NCBI GenBank assembly: GCA_018398805.1
Contig: JAGFBZ010001970.1
Location: 848,501-912,500 of the forward strand
Length of the DNA stretch: 64,000 nucleotides
Reading direction: 5' to 3'
Source: Hirundichthys speculiger
Lineage: Eukaryota; Chordata; Actinopteri; Beloniformes; Exocoetidae
Position numbers and translations under genes: made by a program. The notes under the pieces are model-generated. The model was not told where the DNA came from, did not search any database, and was given only the letters and a program-made list of their open reading frames with translations. Of the stretch, positions 10,031 to 21,655 are shown piece after piece (positions within the stretch are counted from its first letter, which is position 1; every line of letters begins with the position of its first letter).

Positions 10031-13000
10031 TAGCCATTGATGGGGTGAAAGAAGGCTGCGGTGACGCAGAACCATGCTCCAATAAAAGATTCAAACCCAC
10101 ATTTAAAAGCAGTCACAGAAGCACTTTCAACAACAAACCACTATGGTCTCCTTATCCCAGCTTAAACAGCTCATTGTTTATTTGCTAACTACTTCTAAGC
10201 CATTCTAAAGTACCTCTTAATGGTCTTTGTAGTAATCTTCCACTGTAGCTAGTTAAAATAAGCACTACCTGTCATGTGATATTTAAACCTTTATAGACAA
10301 TAAAGAAGTGCTTTATTCATTTTACATTCTCACTCAATGTAATACAGACATTGACCATTAAACCTGAAAAACAGTACAACTTGTGTCACGAATAACAATA
10401 CTAATAGCAAGAATTGATAATAGACCGTGGACCGTAATCTTAAACTTAGTTAAACATGCTGTGTAGAGGATGCTGGGAAATTATACAAAACTAAACCCAT
10501 CATACTAGACTATTCATTTTATTCATTTTATCAGTATTGAAGCTCAGATAAATGGTTGTTGTAGTTTTGGCAAGGAATTAAATCTACCTTCACCCCTAGA
10601 TGTGGATGTGTCAGACATGTTACATTTCTAACCTTTATCTTCCAGCTAAATATGCTGGGAAACATTGAACGTAACCTCCTCTTCTTCTCTCTTTTTCTTT
10701 CCTCTTCTTTGCCTCTTATGGTCTTGCAACAACAAGAAACATTTCAAAGACCCTCAGCACTGCTGGACCCGTCTTTTGTCTGCTTAACAGCCGTTCAGGT
10801 GCCATGTTGAATCTTAGTGAAGACATATTAAGGTTCATTAGGCCTGGTGAAAGTGAGCAGCATGCGCAGTGATCGTCCTCTCTCTTTTCCCCTTTTTCTT
10901 CAGCCCTTGTCTCCTCAAGATTTGCGAGAAGATAATTGAGTTGTTTGAAAACAACGTTACTCAAAGAAAAGTCTGAAAGGATTTGCACATTTCTCCTCCT
11001 GCAGCGCATAATAAGAAGAAATCAAGAAGAATGTCAGTGTTTAAAGGACAAGCTGCAAACGGCTCCGCATCAAGAACCATCATTTGTTAACGGCTATTAT
11101 AGCCATATGGGCAAAAAGCTTTTATTAAGAAATGGATGCTGAGCACTCCACATTAAATATAAAGAGGACTATCTAGGGCATAGACACAAGCCCAAAAGCA
11201 AGAAGTTGTGATGATACAGACTTGTAACAGTGCCCTTGGCTAAAGTTTATTCCATGAACTGGCACATTCACCAGGTTCTAAGAAGCATGACTGAATCTCA
11301 GAAAAGTTGCCATGCTCCTCTTTTCTTCCAAACTCTAGCCAAGGCTATGCCTGAGATTCAGATAAATTTGAAATCATCTGAGGTATGACTCATCTTGTTA
11401 TAGACGGCATGAGAAAAACATCACCACCTGGATTTAACTAAACTAACAGGTAAGAACTTCCCGCTGGAGAAGTGCTGCTGTGATTAATAGGTTTCAGCTG
11501 AAAGGGAGTTATTTACTCCTGCCTGATTCATCGAGTAGCATATCATTCTTTTATTCGCAGTGAAGTCTTCATTTGCATCCGTGCTTGTGCCACAGAGATG
11601 CACTCCTTTACTGGTACGTTCTGCCTCAGTAATCCATACTCTACGCACAATGGAAAAATAACACGTCAGCTATACTTGTCTAATATGATACGAAAATGCC
11701 ATTTGTGTGAAAAAGCTCAGATAATAATACATTAGGTAATGTAAGATAATGTATCCTACTCTCAGATGTCTGAAGTAAGGGAAGCGGTTGACTAAGTGAT
11801 GCCTCTGATGGTAGCTGTTAAATCAAGATCACAGAGAAGAAGTGCAGTCTGCCATTTTGTGAGCAGTGCATTATTTATACTCACTGTTCTCAAATATTTG
11901 GAAGATCGTGTTCCCTGACTGCAGGCCTGCGCCTCCGACATCATGACTGTACTGAACGCTTGTGAGAAAGTCGGAGCCTCAGTGGTTTACGTGATGAAAA
12001 CATTCGGGCGTTCTTATGTATTGTTTGTACATTGCTGAATTTGCTGAACTCGTGATATCTGTCCCTGACAAATTATGATGTGAGGATGCCACATCTGTTT
12101 TTAATGTTGCCCAGCTGCCACGCGCAATGTCAGTAATCCACCTGCGTGCACAGATTTGCACTGTTAATGTTCATCTTTGCAAAGATTAAACTGTGTGTGC
12201 ATGTGGCTGTGTGTCCTGTGCATGAATGTCAATGTGGAAGTTGGAGTTACTGCAGTAATTTGTGTTTCCTTTTTCTTTCCGCAACATAATGGGCTTTGTA
12301 AGGTAATACCCAAGAGACAACAATGCTTCTGAGCTTGGGGATTGGGAAAGCATCCCAGCTCTCTCTTTGGATCTGAGCGTGAACTATGATTGGAAAAGCA
12401 GGGAAACCTGATATGAATCTGTGTGGTTCTTTTTCCTTCATCACATCCCTGCTTTTCAGTCACTACGCTCAGTTTCTGTGCTGTTTTTTTCTCAACAATG
12501 ACTGTCAGAGTCTTAATAGGTTCATTCAGCAATGTTTTCTTGACTGCAGTAAAGACGGAGGCCTTGGCAGGAGTCAGCTGTGTAGTAGCAATAGCAAAGC
12601 GATTATTGTTTAGCCATTGACACTGTAGCTTTTGTTCTTTTAGTAAATTATAACAGCAAAAAAAAAAAAAATAATAATAATAAAAAACTCCAGTACAGAC
12701 CACTTTAACTCACAATATGAGACTTAAAATTTTTTTTTTAAAATTTTTTCTCACAGCTTCACTCATGCACACTCATCAGCAGACTAGTGTTGTCATGAAA
12801 TGCTACTTGTTGAGTGCCAAAACAGCTTTTACTTTTTTTTTTTTTGTGTGTGTGTGTCATTTTGTTTTTTTCTGAAAAAGAAAAGAAAAAAAGGTCAATC
12901 TTGTTGGCAATCTGCTCCTTCCAGACTCAGTGCTACGTTTCAATTTTTTTTTTCTTTTAACAAATTTTACCAACTTATATGGCTTATAGTTAATTAACTT

Positions 13001-13385
13001 CCTGCTGAAGTTATTTATATCTATGTGTGTGTGTATGAGATCAAAACTAGAACCAGTTAACCAGTTTATTTATTTTTTACAGTGGGTAGTACGTGCACAT
13101 CAGTTAAATAGTCGTGGGTACACACAGTAAACCAACAGTATTTCAGTTAACCAGCAGTGTTGTCCACACACCACTACACCGCCTTCTTTCCATTTGCAAA
13201 TCCAAACACACAGTTTACAAATGTGTGGACACTGAAAATATCTGTGATTGACTAGAAAGCTCTGGAATGTGTTAGTTTTAATTTTCTTCATTTACAGCAC
13301 AGTGATGATGATGCATCTCATGCATGCCGTACTTTTTAACATCGCATTGCCATTTTCTAAGCAAATTGCAAAAAGGGATCCCATA
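10031..13385. other. Unannotated stretch, no gene seen
   Basis: Single-copy-looking sequence with an A run and (TAA)n near 12,657-12,684 and a short GT run near 12,846. A 179-codon minus-strand open frame at 12,164-12,703 crosses the A/T-rich tract and has no motif. I do not call it a gene. Confidence 0.55.
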
Positions 13386-13436
13386 TGGCAGCAGCACAGT
13401 GGCTTGGTGGTTGGCACTGTTTCCTCGCAGCAAAGA
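13386..13436 (+). repeat. Fragment of a 'GGCAGCACAGTGG' dispersed repeat
   Basis: Starts GGCAGCAGCACAGTGGCTTG and continues with GTTGGCACTGTTTCCTCGCAGCAA. I recall this as the start of a widespread teleost repeat unit. The repeat is cut off after about 50 bp by the next element. Confidence 0.45.
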
Positions 13437-13657
13437 AATTTCAGGATACGAAAGGCAAAATTACAGTACGCACTGCTACTCGCAGCTCCCAGAGTTTACT
13501 GAACGTAAACATAGCTGTCGGCTCTGTATCTCGGTTTGAAAGGGATCTGTCTGAGCTGCTCTGCCATTGGCTATCGCTTAGCATCTTCCTGGCATCCCGT
13601 TGGCGAGGAGGGCCCCTTGTCTGTATGAGCGTAACTCAGCAACCCAGGTAAACAAAC

Positions 13658-13880
13658 AATTTTTACCTCCACCAAGGAGGTTATGCTTTTGTTGGCGTTT
13701 ATCTGTTTGTCTGTCTGTCAAGATAACTCAAAAAGCTATAGATGGATTTTGATTAAATTTTCAGGAGTTGTCAGAAATGTGAAAAGGAAGAACTGATTTC
13801 ATTTTGGGTGTGATCCAGAAGAAATCCTGGATTCTGGATCACTTTCAAATTTTCGATAATTGTTGCGTTTAGTGGAGGTC
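13658..13880 (+). repeat. 'CCAAGGAGGTTATG' dispersed repeat
   Basis: Begins CTCCACCAAGGAGGTTATGC, then TTGGCGTTTATCTGTTTGTC and a GATTTTGATTAAATTTTCAG block. I recall this as a frequent repeat in fish and some invertebrates; its class is uncertain. Confidence 0.5.
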
Positions 13881-13914
13881 TGTGCTCTAAGTGCTTTTCG
13901 GGGGTCATGCTCTG

Positions 13915-13985
13915 GGTCTCTGTAAAGCGCCTAGAGACAATTGTCATTGTAACAGATGCTATATAAATAAAATTGAAATTGAATT
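13915..13985 (+). mobile_element. L2-type LINE 3' tail
   Basis: TGTAAAGCGCCTAGAGACAA followed by GCTATATAAATAAAATTGAA and an imperfect ATTGAA tail. This is the end structure of many teleost L2-type LINEs. No reverse transcriptase remains at this site. Confidence 0.65.
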
Positions 13986-13990
13986 TTCTA

Positions 13991-14009
13991 GTATGTATGT
14001 ATGTATGTA
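13991..14009. repeat. (GTAT)n microsatellite
   Basis: Four to five GTAT units. Confidence 0.9.
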
Positions 14010-14329
14010 ATTTTCAAGTATTTCTTACAGGTTTTTATGTCATTTCATGTATTATTTATAATTTATAAAAAAAATAATGTTTGAATTTTGGGGGGCTTGG
14101 AACGGATTAGAAGCATTTACATGAAAAACGCGTCTCTACTTAAGAAATTTTCAGGTTACAAAACTACTTCCAGAACCAATTAATTTCGTAAGTAGAGGTA
14201 GCACTATATAACTATACGAATGCATATATAAATACATACTTTTTGCCTATGAAAGAATGAATGAATAATTAAATAAATAAGATACATAATTGGACAAAAT
14301 TAATAATAAAAATATGTCTCACATGCCCA

Positions 14330-14854
14330 TTTCCCAATGTTAACAACGTCAGTACAAGGGCCGTACGGGGTCATCGTAAGGTCAACGTGACTGCCCAGTT
14401 AGCTTACATTGTAATATCATTTAACCACTGGAATTTTATTTCACAGATAGCAAAGAGAACTTTTTAGCAGCATCATGGATCGTTTTCTAAAAAGAAAAGC
14501 CCCACAGGAACGGAACATCACAGAGGAGCCGACTTCTTCATCAAGCCTTCATCCACCAGCTCTGAATCTGCACCATAGGTACCAAAGCTAGCTGCTAGCG
14601 ATAAGGCTAAAAAGAGGCAATACAAGGATGATGGATGGAAGCTAGCACATCACGGATGAAAAGAAGCTTTCCTGCTGAGGCCTACTCTGGTGCAGTTATC
14701 GTGTTCAGGTTATTTAAACAAAATAAACGGGACGTATGCATTTACAGTCGGAGCGATGCAGTGTGGTTTTGGATTATATTTTACTCTGGGGTGTCGTGAG
14801 ATTTTATTCACTTTTGAAAGGTGTCGTGACCTGAAAAAAGGTTGAGAAAGGCTG
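14330..14854 (+). pseudogene. hAT transposase relic, ZBED5-like N-terminus, internally deleted
   Basis: An ATG at 14,475 opens MDRFLKRKAPQERN, a start I recall for ZBED5-like hAT transposases (DNA-binding BED finger followed by an RNase H-fold transposase). The frame stops by about 14,590. A second frame from 14,603 reads KAKKRQYKDDGWKLA, matching the segment normally just before the BED finger. The finger, catalytic core and C-terminus are gone. The right end, GGTTGAGAAAGGCTG at 14,840-14,854, fits the terminal inverted repeat of this family (inverted: CAGCCTTTCTCAACC). The matching left terminus was not found. Confidence 0.55.
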
Positions 14855-17730
14855 CCTTAGGATATCTCTGAGCTCTTGATGATTTTTACTTCTGTATTAA
14901 AAAGGGAGATTTTATTCAAAATAGACATGCATCATTTTTAAGCTGTTTCATGATTTTGATTGTTAAATCTGAGAAACATTTAAAAAAACTATAACTTTTG
15001 TTCCATTCTTTAACAGTATAACTTAAAACATATATTTCTACCCATTTTGGCCGATATAAGGAAGCTTCCTAATAATTATACCCACACGGATGGAGATTAA
15101 GTGATTTAATCGGTTATCAGCAGTCACAAACTGATCCAAGGTCTGTCTCATGATAGTTTTTGTACCATTATTTGTTATTTGTCAAACATTTTATCTAAAT
15201 TATACATAAAGTTGCAAATATTTGTGATTTTTAAAAAAATCATTTTAAATAAATGAGTGAATGAAACCAATTCTAAGCAATAACTTTGAATGATGTCTTT
15301 GGCAGTGGTGTGTTATAGCTCTTCGGGTAATTGCTTTGGTGTGGGAGATGTTGCACTGTAGAAGGCAATGAAATAGAAAGCATAATTCTTTTTTGTGAGG
15401 GATGCACTGTTTATTAGAGATCTATCATGTGAGATGGGCTGTTACACTGTAACTCCTCAGTACCTGGGCTTATTTATTATCATAGCTTGATGCCCCCAGA
15501 AAGCCTGTAATAGAACCGATAAAAAGAACAATTATACTTGGAGCTGCTTTAGGTTGTATTGATAAGGACATTTGCGACCAAAACATAAAACGTCTAGCCT
15601 TCATTTCACATGACGGGTTGTAGTTCATGGTGTCCCACTTTCTCAGCCGGTTGTCTTATGCATCCACTTGAAAAGGTGGAAGAGCAAAGGTGAGATTTTT
15701 AACTAGCCCCTTAGCCTGTCATTCATCCTCTCAGCGTTTTCTTTGAGTATCATTCATTTATTCATTCATTTGTGCGTCAGCAGTCAACCTCTGCTTATAA
15801 TGTTGGTCAGTGACTTAACAACCAGCATTCCCACGTCACAATTTTTTCTAGTTTTAGAAGTCTGTCAGTCAGAAAAACACCTTCATCTTGCCTCAGAAGT
15901 CACAGGACTGGACCCCCACGCCTTTTCCAGTTCAGATTCAATATGTGCTTCGTTTCATCATTCAATAACAACAAAGAAATGGCAAACAAACAGTAGAGCT
16001 GGAAGCTGACATTTTTTAATCTGTTTGTCTTGAATTCCAAGTTTACAAGGACTTCTAACAATAAAACTGCTTTCATATCTGTGAGGTATTTATAAGGCAC
16101 ATGTAGTGAATGAATTCTGCAATCATTTGCCTTTTTACTCTGAATGTATAATACAGTTAACACATGTCCTTACTCAATCCTGTTCTGCACTTTCTGTTGA
16201 ACTATCTCTCAGATTTATATATATATTTTTTCTTTGAACAGCACCTCACCTCAACACTAAAGTCAGAGGGCATATTTTTGTCTTTTATCTACCATACTCT
16301 TCCATGGGACAAGCATTGGTCGTTATGTGCTATGTGAGAGGTTCCAACTGTATGCTTTCTTTCTTTTCTTACACCCATGGTGTGAATCCATTTGCAATGC
16401 AACTTCATACAGCCCTTATTTCATAACTTTTCAGAAAATTCCAGACGAAGCTGTTCAGTCAATTTGATATGGATTTGGGAACTAAGTTTTATAGTGAGCA
16501 TGCCTAGAGTCCTTGACGGCTCCTAGGAAGGCAGGAGAGAAAAGTTCAAATTGCCCATGACAGTATAATCTGACCCTTCATCTAAACAAATATCTGTAAA
16601 TTGGATTTAATTGTCATCAGTCTTCATCACTCCATCTTTACTCCAGATGTTCTCTGTGGAGAAGAGAAAAGGTCATACATCCCCCCCCCCCAGAGCTCAG
16701 CGAGCTGGTGTAAATCCATCACTTTTTTGTGATCATGAATAAAGAATCCTTGCCCTTGTGAAAAGAGACTTTTGTCTATCAGGTGGTACTATACACAGCT
16801 GCTAAATATGTTCATGGTGTGTGTTCGCTATGTATAAGGAATTATCTGACATGATGGTCTTTACATGAAGTCTCTAATGGATTCTTAACTCTCAATGTGC
16901 TTGTTTATGTGTGTGAATTTGAAAGGCTTTTATGTCCATACTATCAGGCTTGTCAGGCTGAATAGTAGAAGTAAACAGATTTTTCAGACAGCCGATCAAT
17001 TGCGCAGTTTGGCCTTTTTGTAATAACTGGCATTAACCAACTGCTGAGAATAATTAGCTGATTAGCAAACAGGCACATCTGCTTACGTTCTTACTTTTAA
17101 AGCTCTGTATTTGTTACTTATTAGACAGGAAATGTTACTTTTAGAGAGAAAATGCAATCTGTGCGCACCGCCTCATTTGAGACCCCTAAACAGGCAGTAG
17201 CTTACATGTAGAAATGGCAGTGAAACCCAGTAATTACCCTAGGGATAAATTGATGAAGGTGAGTAATACTGGTAGCTGTAATGTTCATTGTGTTTTTTTC
17301 ATTGAGTTTCTTTGATGCTGTGTGTGGGGTGTGGGGTGCTGTGTATGCAGCCTCTGCTCTCAAGTATCCAATTCTTCACCAGTGCAACAAATTGTTAGTG
17401 TTATTTATTTATTTTCTGAAACAAAGTATTGAGCATGCTCTCTGTTGTCTCACACGGCAACAAGAGGGGCTGCAGCAACATTAAGGTTTTGAGTTGACAA
17501 CCACTCTTTTAAGTGTCATAAAGTCACTAGAAAATGCAAAGCTGTCAGGTCACGTATACTAGTGTACAACTAGCTACACATTACTGTGCTGTTTAGCTGA
17601 AGTAAATTAGGTTTCAGTATGCAGCAGAACTGAAGGCAAACCTTTAGCCAATTTATGTTTCTATCGAGTTCACACAGTGACTTTGGTGCTATAAACATAT
17701 TGTTATCGTAGTATATTATGTATATTTATT
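14855..17730. other. Unannotated stretch, no gene seen
   Basis: Single-copy-looking sequence, with a C run at about 16,681-16,691. Open frames are short and lack motifs. Confidence 0.55.
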
Positions 17731-17987
17731 AGAGCCGGGCAAGATTACGCATTATTATCACATTAACTCATTAATTTATTAATAGTAACATTTATTTTAG
17801 CGCACGTTAACGCATGTTGCTCACGTGCCTTTGTTTTGAAAAGCCTGTTACTGGCTGCTGCGGAACCAGAAGAGAATTGGTGGAAAAACATGCGGAAAAG
17901 CAAAAACAGACATGGAGAAGGTAAAGTTACGGAAATTTTACATGGACATTTTTATTTTAAAGTTCTCCCAGATGGAGGATTCGACAG

Positions 17988-17989
<2 letters not shown>
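17731..17989 (+). pseudogene. hAT-type element 5' fragment, second copy
   Basis: Collinear with 1,680-1,509 plus 733-660 on the minus strand. It begins AGAGCCGGGC, passes GTTAACGCATGTTGC, and encodes HGHFYFKVLPDGGFDRN in a frame that opens at 17,836. The element is cut off by a (TA)n microsatellite immediately after the conserved peptide, so only the leader of the presumed BED-finger transposase is present. Confidence 0.55.

Positions 17990-18045
<56 letters not shown>
17990..18045. repeat. (TA)n microsatellite
   Basis: About 28 TA units directly after the hAT fragment. Confidence 0.97.
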
Positions 18046-18049
<4 letters not shown>

Positions 18050-18204
18050 TAATGTAAAGAAGTTTCACAAACAAAAGAAGTCAAAAGAAGTAGAAAGAGA
18101 AGGGTGGGGAGGTCAACTTATTACAATGGCTTAACTAAATACTTTTAAGTTTCAGTTCACATAGATGATTACTCAGAATGCTGAATGGTTATTATTGACA
18201 TTTC

Positions 18205-19225
18205 AAATCAAATAAATTCAAACTTTATTTATAAAGCGCTTTCATGCCCTCAGGCCACACAAAGTGCTTTACATAATAATAAAAACATAATAATACAAGC
18301 CATCACACACCCAAATATACTATATAACAATTAAAAACACACACAAACAAAGCAGTCCTCCACAGCAACAACTCCTCACCCCCCTGTGCACCACAAACAT
18401 AACACAACTATAATAAATAAATATCTAAATATCTGGTTTGGCACTGCTGTGAAAAAACACTATTTTGGGCATCTTTGTGGTTTGTCCTAAAACCAGATGA
18501 TATTTCTCTAAAATAATGTGTTCTTGTAAAAACTCACTTAATTGGATAAAAACAACTCTTTCAAAAATTTTACTCAGGAATGGTAAGTTGGATACAGGTC
18601 GGTAGTTGTCAAGGATATTTGAATCTAAATTGCTCTTCTTCAGAAGAGACCTCACCACCGCTGTTTTAAATGCAGTGGGGAAAACAGTCATCTGAAGAGA
18701 GCAATTTACAATATTTAAAAGCTCACACTCAAAGAAACCATAGAATGATTTGAACAGTGATTTGAACAGTGATGTAGGGGATCTAAAGGGCAGGTTGTTG
18801 GGGTTCAGTTGGGAGAAATCTTTGCATCAACCAACTCTCCAGTGTTTGGTAAAAACAATTCTTCAAATCTGTTAGAATCAACAATTTGTTGAGGTAAAGC
18901 TCGATCTAATAGCACTGATCTTATTTCTGAAGTGGTCTGCAAAATTCTCACATGCGGCGTCTGATGGCTGCATGGAGTATTTGTTCAAGTCTGAATTTAT
19001 TAAAATATTAATGATTTTAAAAAGGAATTTGGGATTGTTTTTATTAGCTGTACTGAGATTTGAGAAGTAAAGAGTTCTTGCCTGTTTATTGAAGATTTTA
19101 AATTGTTCACATAAATATTCATAATCAATTGTTAGTTTCGTTTTTCTCCATTTTCTTTCTGCTCTCCTGCAGTTTCTCTTCAGCTTCCTTATTTCCTCAC
19201 TTAATTTCTTAATAGATGCTGCTCA
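18205..19225 (-). pseudogene. L2-type LINE fragment, reverse transcriptase N-terminal part
   Basis: Non-LTR retrotransposon ORF2 on the minus strand. From 19,225 downward the conceptual product runs through RRAERKWRKTKL, then YFSNLSTANKNNPKFLFKII, then IVNCSLQMTVFPTAFKTAVV and NYRPVSNLPFLSKIFE. This is the linker after the endonuclease and the finger region of the reverse transcriptase in L2-clade elements. Stops interrupt it near 18,890-18,830. The catalytic palm (VPQGS, YADD) is missing: after about 18,490 the frame jumps to the 3' region. The end at 18,205-18,290 carries AAAGTGCTTTACATAA and TTTATAAAGCGCTTT, an L2-type 3' tail. It is dead. Clade assignment is by recalled motifs. Confidence 0.75.
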
Positions 19226-19974
19226 ATGAATTAATTATGTTTTTTCTTAATTTACACTTTATGTTGAACTGTGCAATGCAAACTGGTGACTGGAGAGAGA
19301 CAACCTGCTTTTAAACAAATATTTAAATTAATAATGTTATGTATAATTTGTCTTTTATAAACTATTACATCTTATTGTGTGGAGAGAGAGAAACTGAAAC
19401 AGCTGAGGTGCATGGGTGAATTATTTGTGTCATGTAAATGATTGTGTCGGTGGGATAGAAGGCATGATCCCTGTCCCTGATTTTGCCAGCCCCTCTACCT
19501 CGCATGTCTAAACTTGTGTCCTAACAAAGTGAGCTGCTGCAAGTATCTTAAAAAAGAAAGCAAGTCACATACACTAGATCTCCATATCTATCTCCAACTC
19601 TACATCATTTACCACAACAGGTGGCTAATCTCATTGCACCTATTGGGAAATATGATATTTTTCTGTTCTATCATTTTCTCCAGCATTGGGGGAAAGTAGG
19701 CTAGTAGTAGTGTGATGGAAAAACCATCCCCAGGTTCATTCTGCTCATGCTTCTACATCTAAGAGGTGGAGGTGAGAAAAGTGAGGAGGAGGGACCGATC
19801 AAAAGAAGAGTACTGGAATTTGTGTGGAAATGACAAAGGGGAGTGTGCAGTAAATGTCACCTCATAGAGCAGGCTGGTAAACCTTCCACAGTTCAGTAGA
19901 AGACTATTTTACATCTTTATAAACATTCCTGTCTATGATGAAATTGTCCTTAAAATCTACATGAACAATCAGTT
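19226..19974. other. No feature recognised
   Basis: Between two LINE fragments. No coding frame or repeat end recognised. Confidence 0.55.
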
Positions 19975-20221
19975 TCAAAATTCAGTGTTATGGTGGAGAT
20001 GTTTTTACTATATGATCTACGTTTCCAAATAGTGGTTAACACAAAACCTTTTAACGTTTCTGGAATAAATACCACTAAGTTCCCAGGCCAGTTTAGAGAC
20101 GTATTCTTCCAATGTGTCCTGCGTCTACCCTTTGGCCTCCTCCCATTTGTATACATCCTGAACAATCTCTAGTAAGGCGTTCTGGAAGCATCCTAATTCA
20201 ATGCTCGAACCACCTCAGCTG
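19975..20221 (-). pseudogene. LINE ORF2 C-terminus, part two (downstream of hAT insertion)
   Basis: On the minus strand 20,165-20,040 reads TNGRRPKGRRRTHWKN, the basic 'GRRPRGRPRxRWRD' C-terminal signature of a widespread teleost non-LTR element. Upstream (20,221-20,166) is the collinear remainder of the preceding segment. It was contiguous with 21,133-21,655 before the hAT element at 20,230-21,124 entered. RT catalytic motifs are absent, so the LINE copy was 5'-truncated or deleted. The clade is not assigned. Confidence 0.7.
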
Positions 20222-20229
20222 ACTGTACT
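20222..20229. other. 8-bp target site duplication, left
   Basis: ACTGTACT, repeated exactly at 21,125-21,132 on the far side of the element. Eight bases is the hAT target duplication length. Confidence 0.85.
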
Positions 20230-21124
20230 CAGGGCCGTTTCTAGTCACCTTGGGGGCCCTAGGCAAGAGTGAGCATGGGGGCCCTCCCGGCCCCAAAAAC
20301 ACCAAGAAAATCATTCAATCCAAAAATCTTTTATTTTAGATAACAGAAGTGCACAATAATGTAAAAACACTTAAAATACATTATAACATAACAAACACAA
20401 CTGAAATGTGAAAAGTTTGACAAAAACACAATCAAGCAAAAAATATCAAGCAAAAAATAAAAAAGTTAAAATAAATAAATAGTTAGTGGTCTTTGGTTCC
20501 ATATCCACGTCCTGGTGGATATTGTTTTTAAAATCTTTGCTTGCGGGCCTTGGCTTGTGGAAATGAAGTGAAGATGTCTTCCATGTCCAAAGAACGTCTC
20601 ACATCACGTTCTATTGAGATCAGTGCTAGTCCTGTCAGACTGGGACAAAGTGGCATCACAACTGTTTTTCTAATAATGTCAGCTTATACACCTTTGAACC
20701 TACCACTTTCCCGTTTTCTTTTTTCTTCATCTTCTTGTTATGTTTTTTTTCCTTTTTGCGCGTCCTGATGGATATGCTCGCTTCATTTTTCTTGTATGGA
20801 GTTTGAAGCACCGCAGAAAGCTGGCCACAGGCAGTCGGGGCCCCATTAGGGTGGTTCCAAACATGTCGCTGCAGTGTCTATGGAGGTTTCATTGATATGG
20901 ATCGATACTGGCCGTGTCTCTGGGGTCCCTTAACACATGAGGCAGTGATAGCTAGTGGGGGCCCTATGCGAGGGGTTTTTCAACATATCATCGTTGCAGT
21001 GTCTAAAGCAGTTCAGTCATTTTGTCATTGACAAAAGGACCAATGTCACCGCTGTCCTGGGGCCACTTCCAGCTCGGGGCCCTAGGCAGTTGCCTAGTAT
21101 GCCTACCCCGTTGCGGCGTCTCTG
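20230..21124. mobile_element. hAT element (895 bp) inserted into a LINE
   Basis: Begins CAGGGCCGTTTCTAG and ends GCGGCGTCTCTG, giving short imperfect inverted termini (CAGggcCG versus CAGagaCG). It is bounded by the perfect 8-bp duplication ACTGTACT. Both ends carry GGGGGCCCTAGGCA-type sequence in inverted sense. The host sequence on both sides reads on as one LINE when the element is removed. Inside is the tail of a transposase frame (separate entry) and AT-rich sequence. The body appears internally deleted, so it is non-autonomous. Confidence 0.85.
20528..20683 (-). pseudogene. hAT transposase C-terminal tail
   Basis: Minus-strand frame of about 51 codons ending in a TAA at 20,528-20,530. 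It contains LALISIERDVRRSLDMEDIF and ends with a basic QAKARKQRF. From memory, 'LSIEhdvrrsLDFedii..FA..KARK' is the end of the hAT C-terminal region in a large animal family; the function is assembly of the transposase dimer. The frame is closed upstream by a stop at about 20,684, so only the tail survives. Overlapping plus-strand frames are shadows. It lies inside the element bounded by ACTGTACT. Confidence 0.65.
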
Positions 21125-21132
21125 ACTGTACT
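21125..21132. other. 8-bp target site duplication, right
   Basis: ACTGTACT, the exact partner of 20,222-20,229. Confidence 0.85.
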
Positions 21133-21655
21133 CCAAATCCCTCCCAAGTGGCTGAAGTTCTCACCCTACCTCCGAAGAAAAGGCCAGCCACCCTGTGTAG
21201 GAAAATGTTTTCAGCCACTTCTATCCACAATCTTTTATTTTTTTGGGGGCACTACTCAGTATTCATGACCATATGTGAGGGTACAAACAAAGAGGGCCTT
21301 ACCTTTTGGCTCATTTCTCTCTTCGCCATGACAGACTGGCACAGAGTCCACATTTTTTTTGGAGATGCTGGTCCAATTTGTCCGTCAATCTCCCACTCTA
21401 TTCTCATCCCACTCATGAACAAGATCCCAAGATACTTAAGCTCCTCCACTTGAGACAACACCTCAGCTCCACCTCGAGTGGACATTCCACCCTCCCCCAA
21501 ACTGAAACTCATTTGGAGGTGCTGACTCTCATTACTGCCACTCACACTCAGCTGCAAACTGCTCCAGTGAGAGATGGTCGTGGTTCAATGTCGGCATATG
21601 ATATGGTCCTTCCAGAAAGACCCAGTAGGCCCAAATGTATAATGAAGCTTTGCTG
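21133..21655 (-). pseudogene. LINE ORF2 C-terminal region, part one
   Basis: Minus-strand product includes QVEELKYLGILFMSGMRIEW, then EIDGQIGPASPK and SVMAKREMSQKVR. These align in order with the thumb and C-terminal region of a non-LTR reverse transcriptase (consensus 'EEFKYLGVLF ... REIDRRIGAAS ... KRELSxKAKL'). It continues after the hAT insertion at 19,975-20,221. Several frameshifts and stops are present, and nothing upstream of the thumb is found. It is a dead, 5'-truncated copy. Confidence 0.72.

Larger units (their letters stand above)
13437..14210. mobile_element. Composite DNA-transposon relic with nested LINE tail
   Basis: The left part has AAATTTCAGGATACGAAAGGC and the right part (14,130-14,205) has TTTTCAGGTTACAAAACTAC and ATTTCGTAAGTAGAGGTA. 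These resemble the two ends of one non-autonomous DNA transposon family. Between them sit a 'CCTCCACCAAGGAGGTTATG' repeat (13,658-13,880) and a LINE 3' tail (13,915-13,985). The order suggests nested insertions. The exact left terminus is not clear. Confidence 0.45.

Noticed and set aside
12164..12703. 179-codon minus-strand frame
   Set aside because: Crosses an A/T-rich run, has no domain or splice-supported structure, and overlaps plus-strand frames of similar quality.
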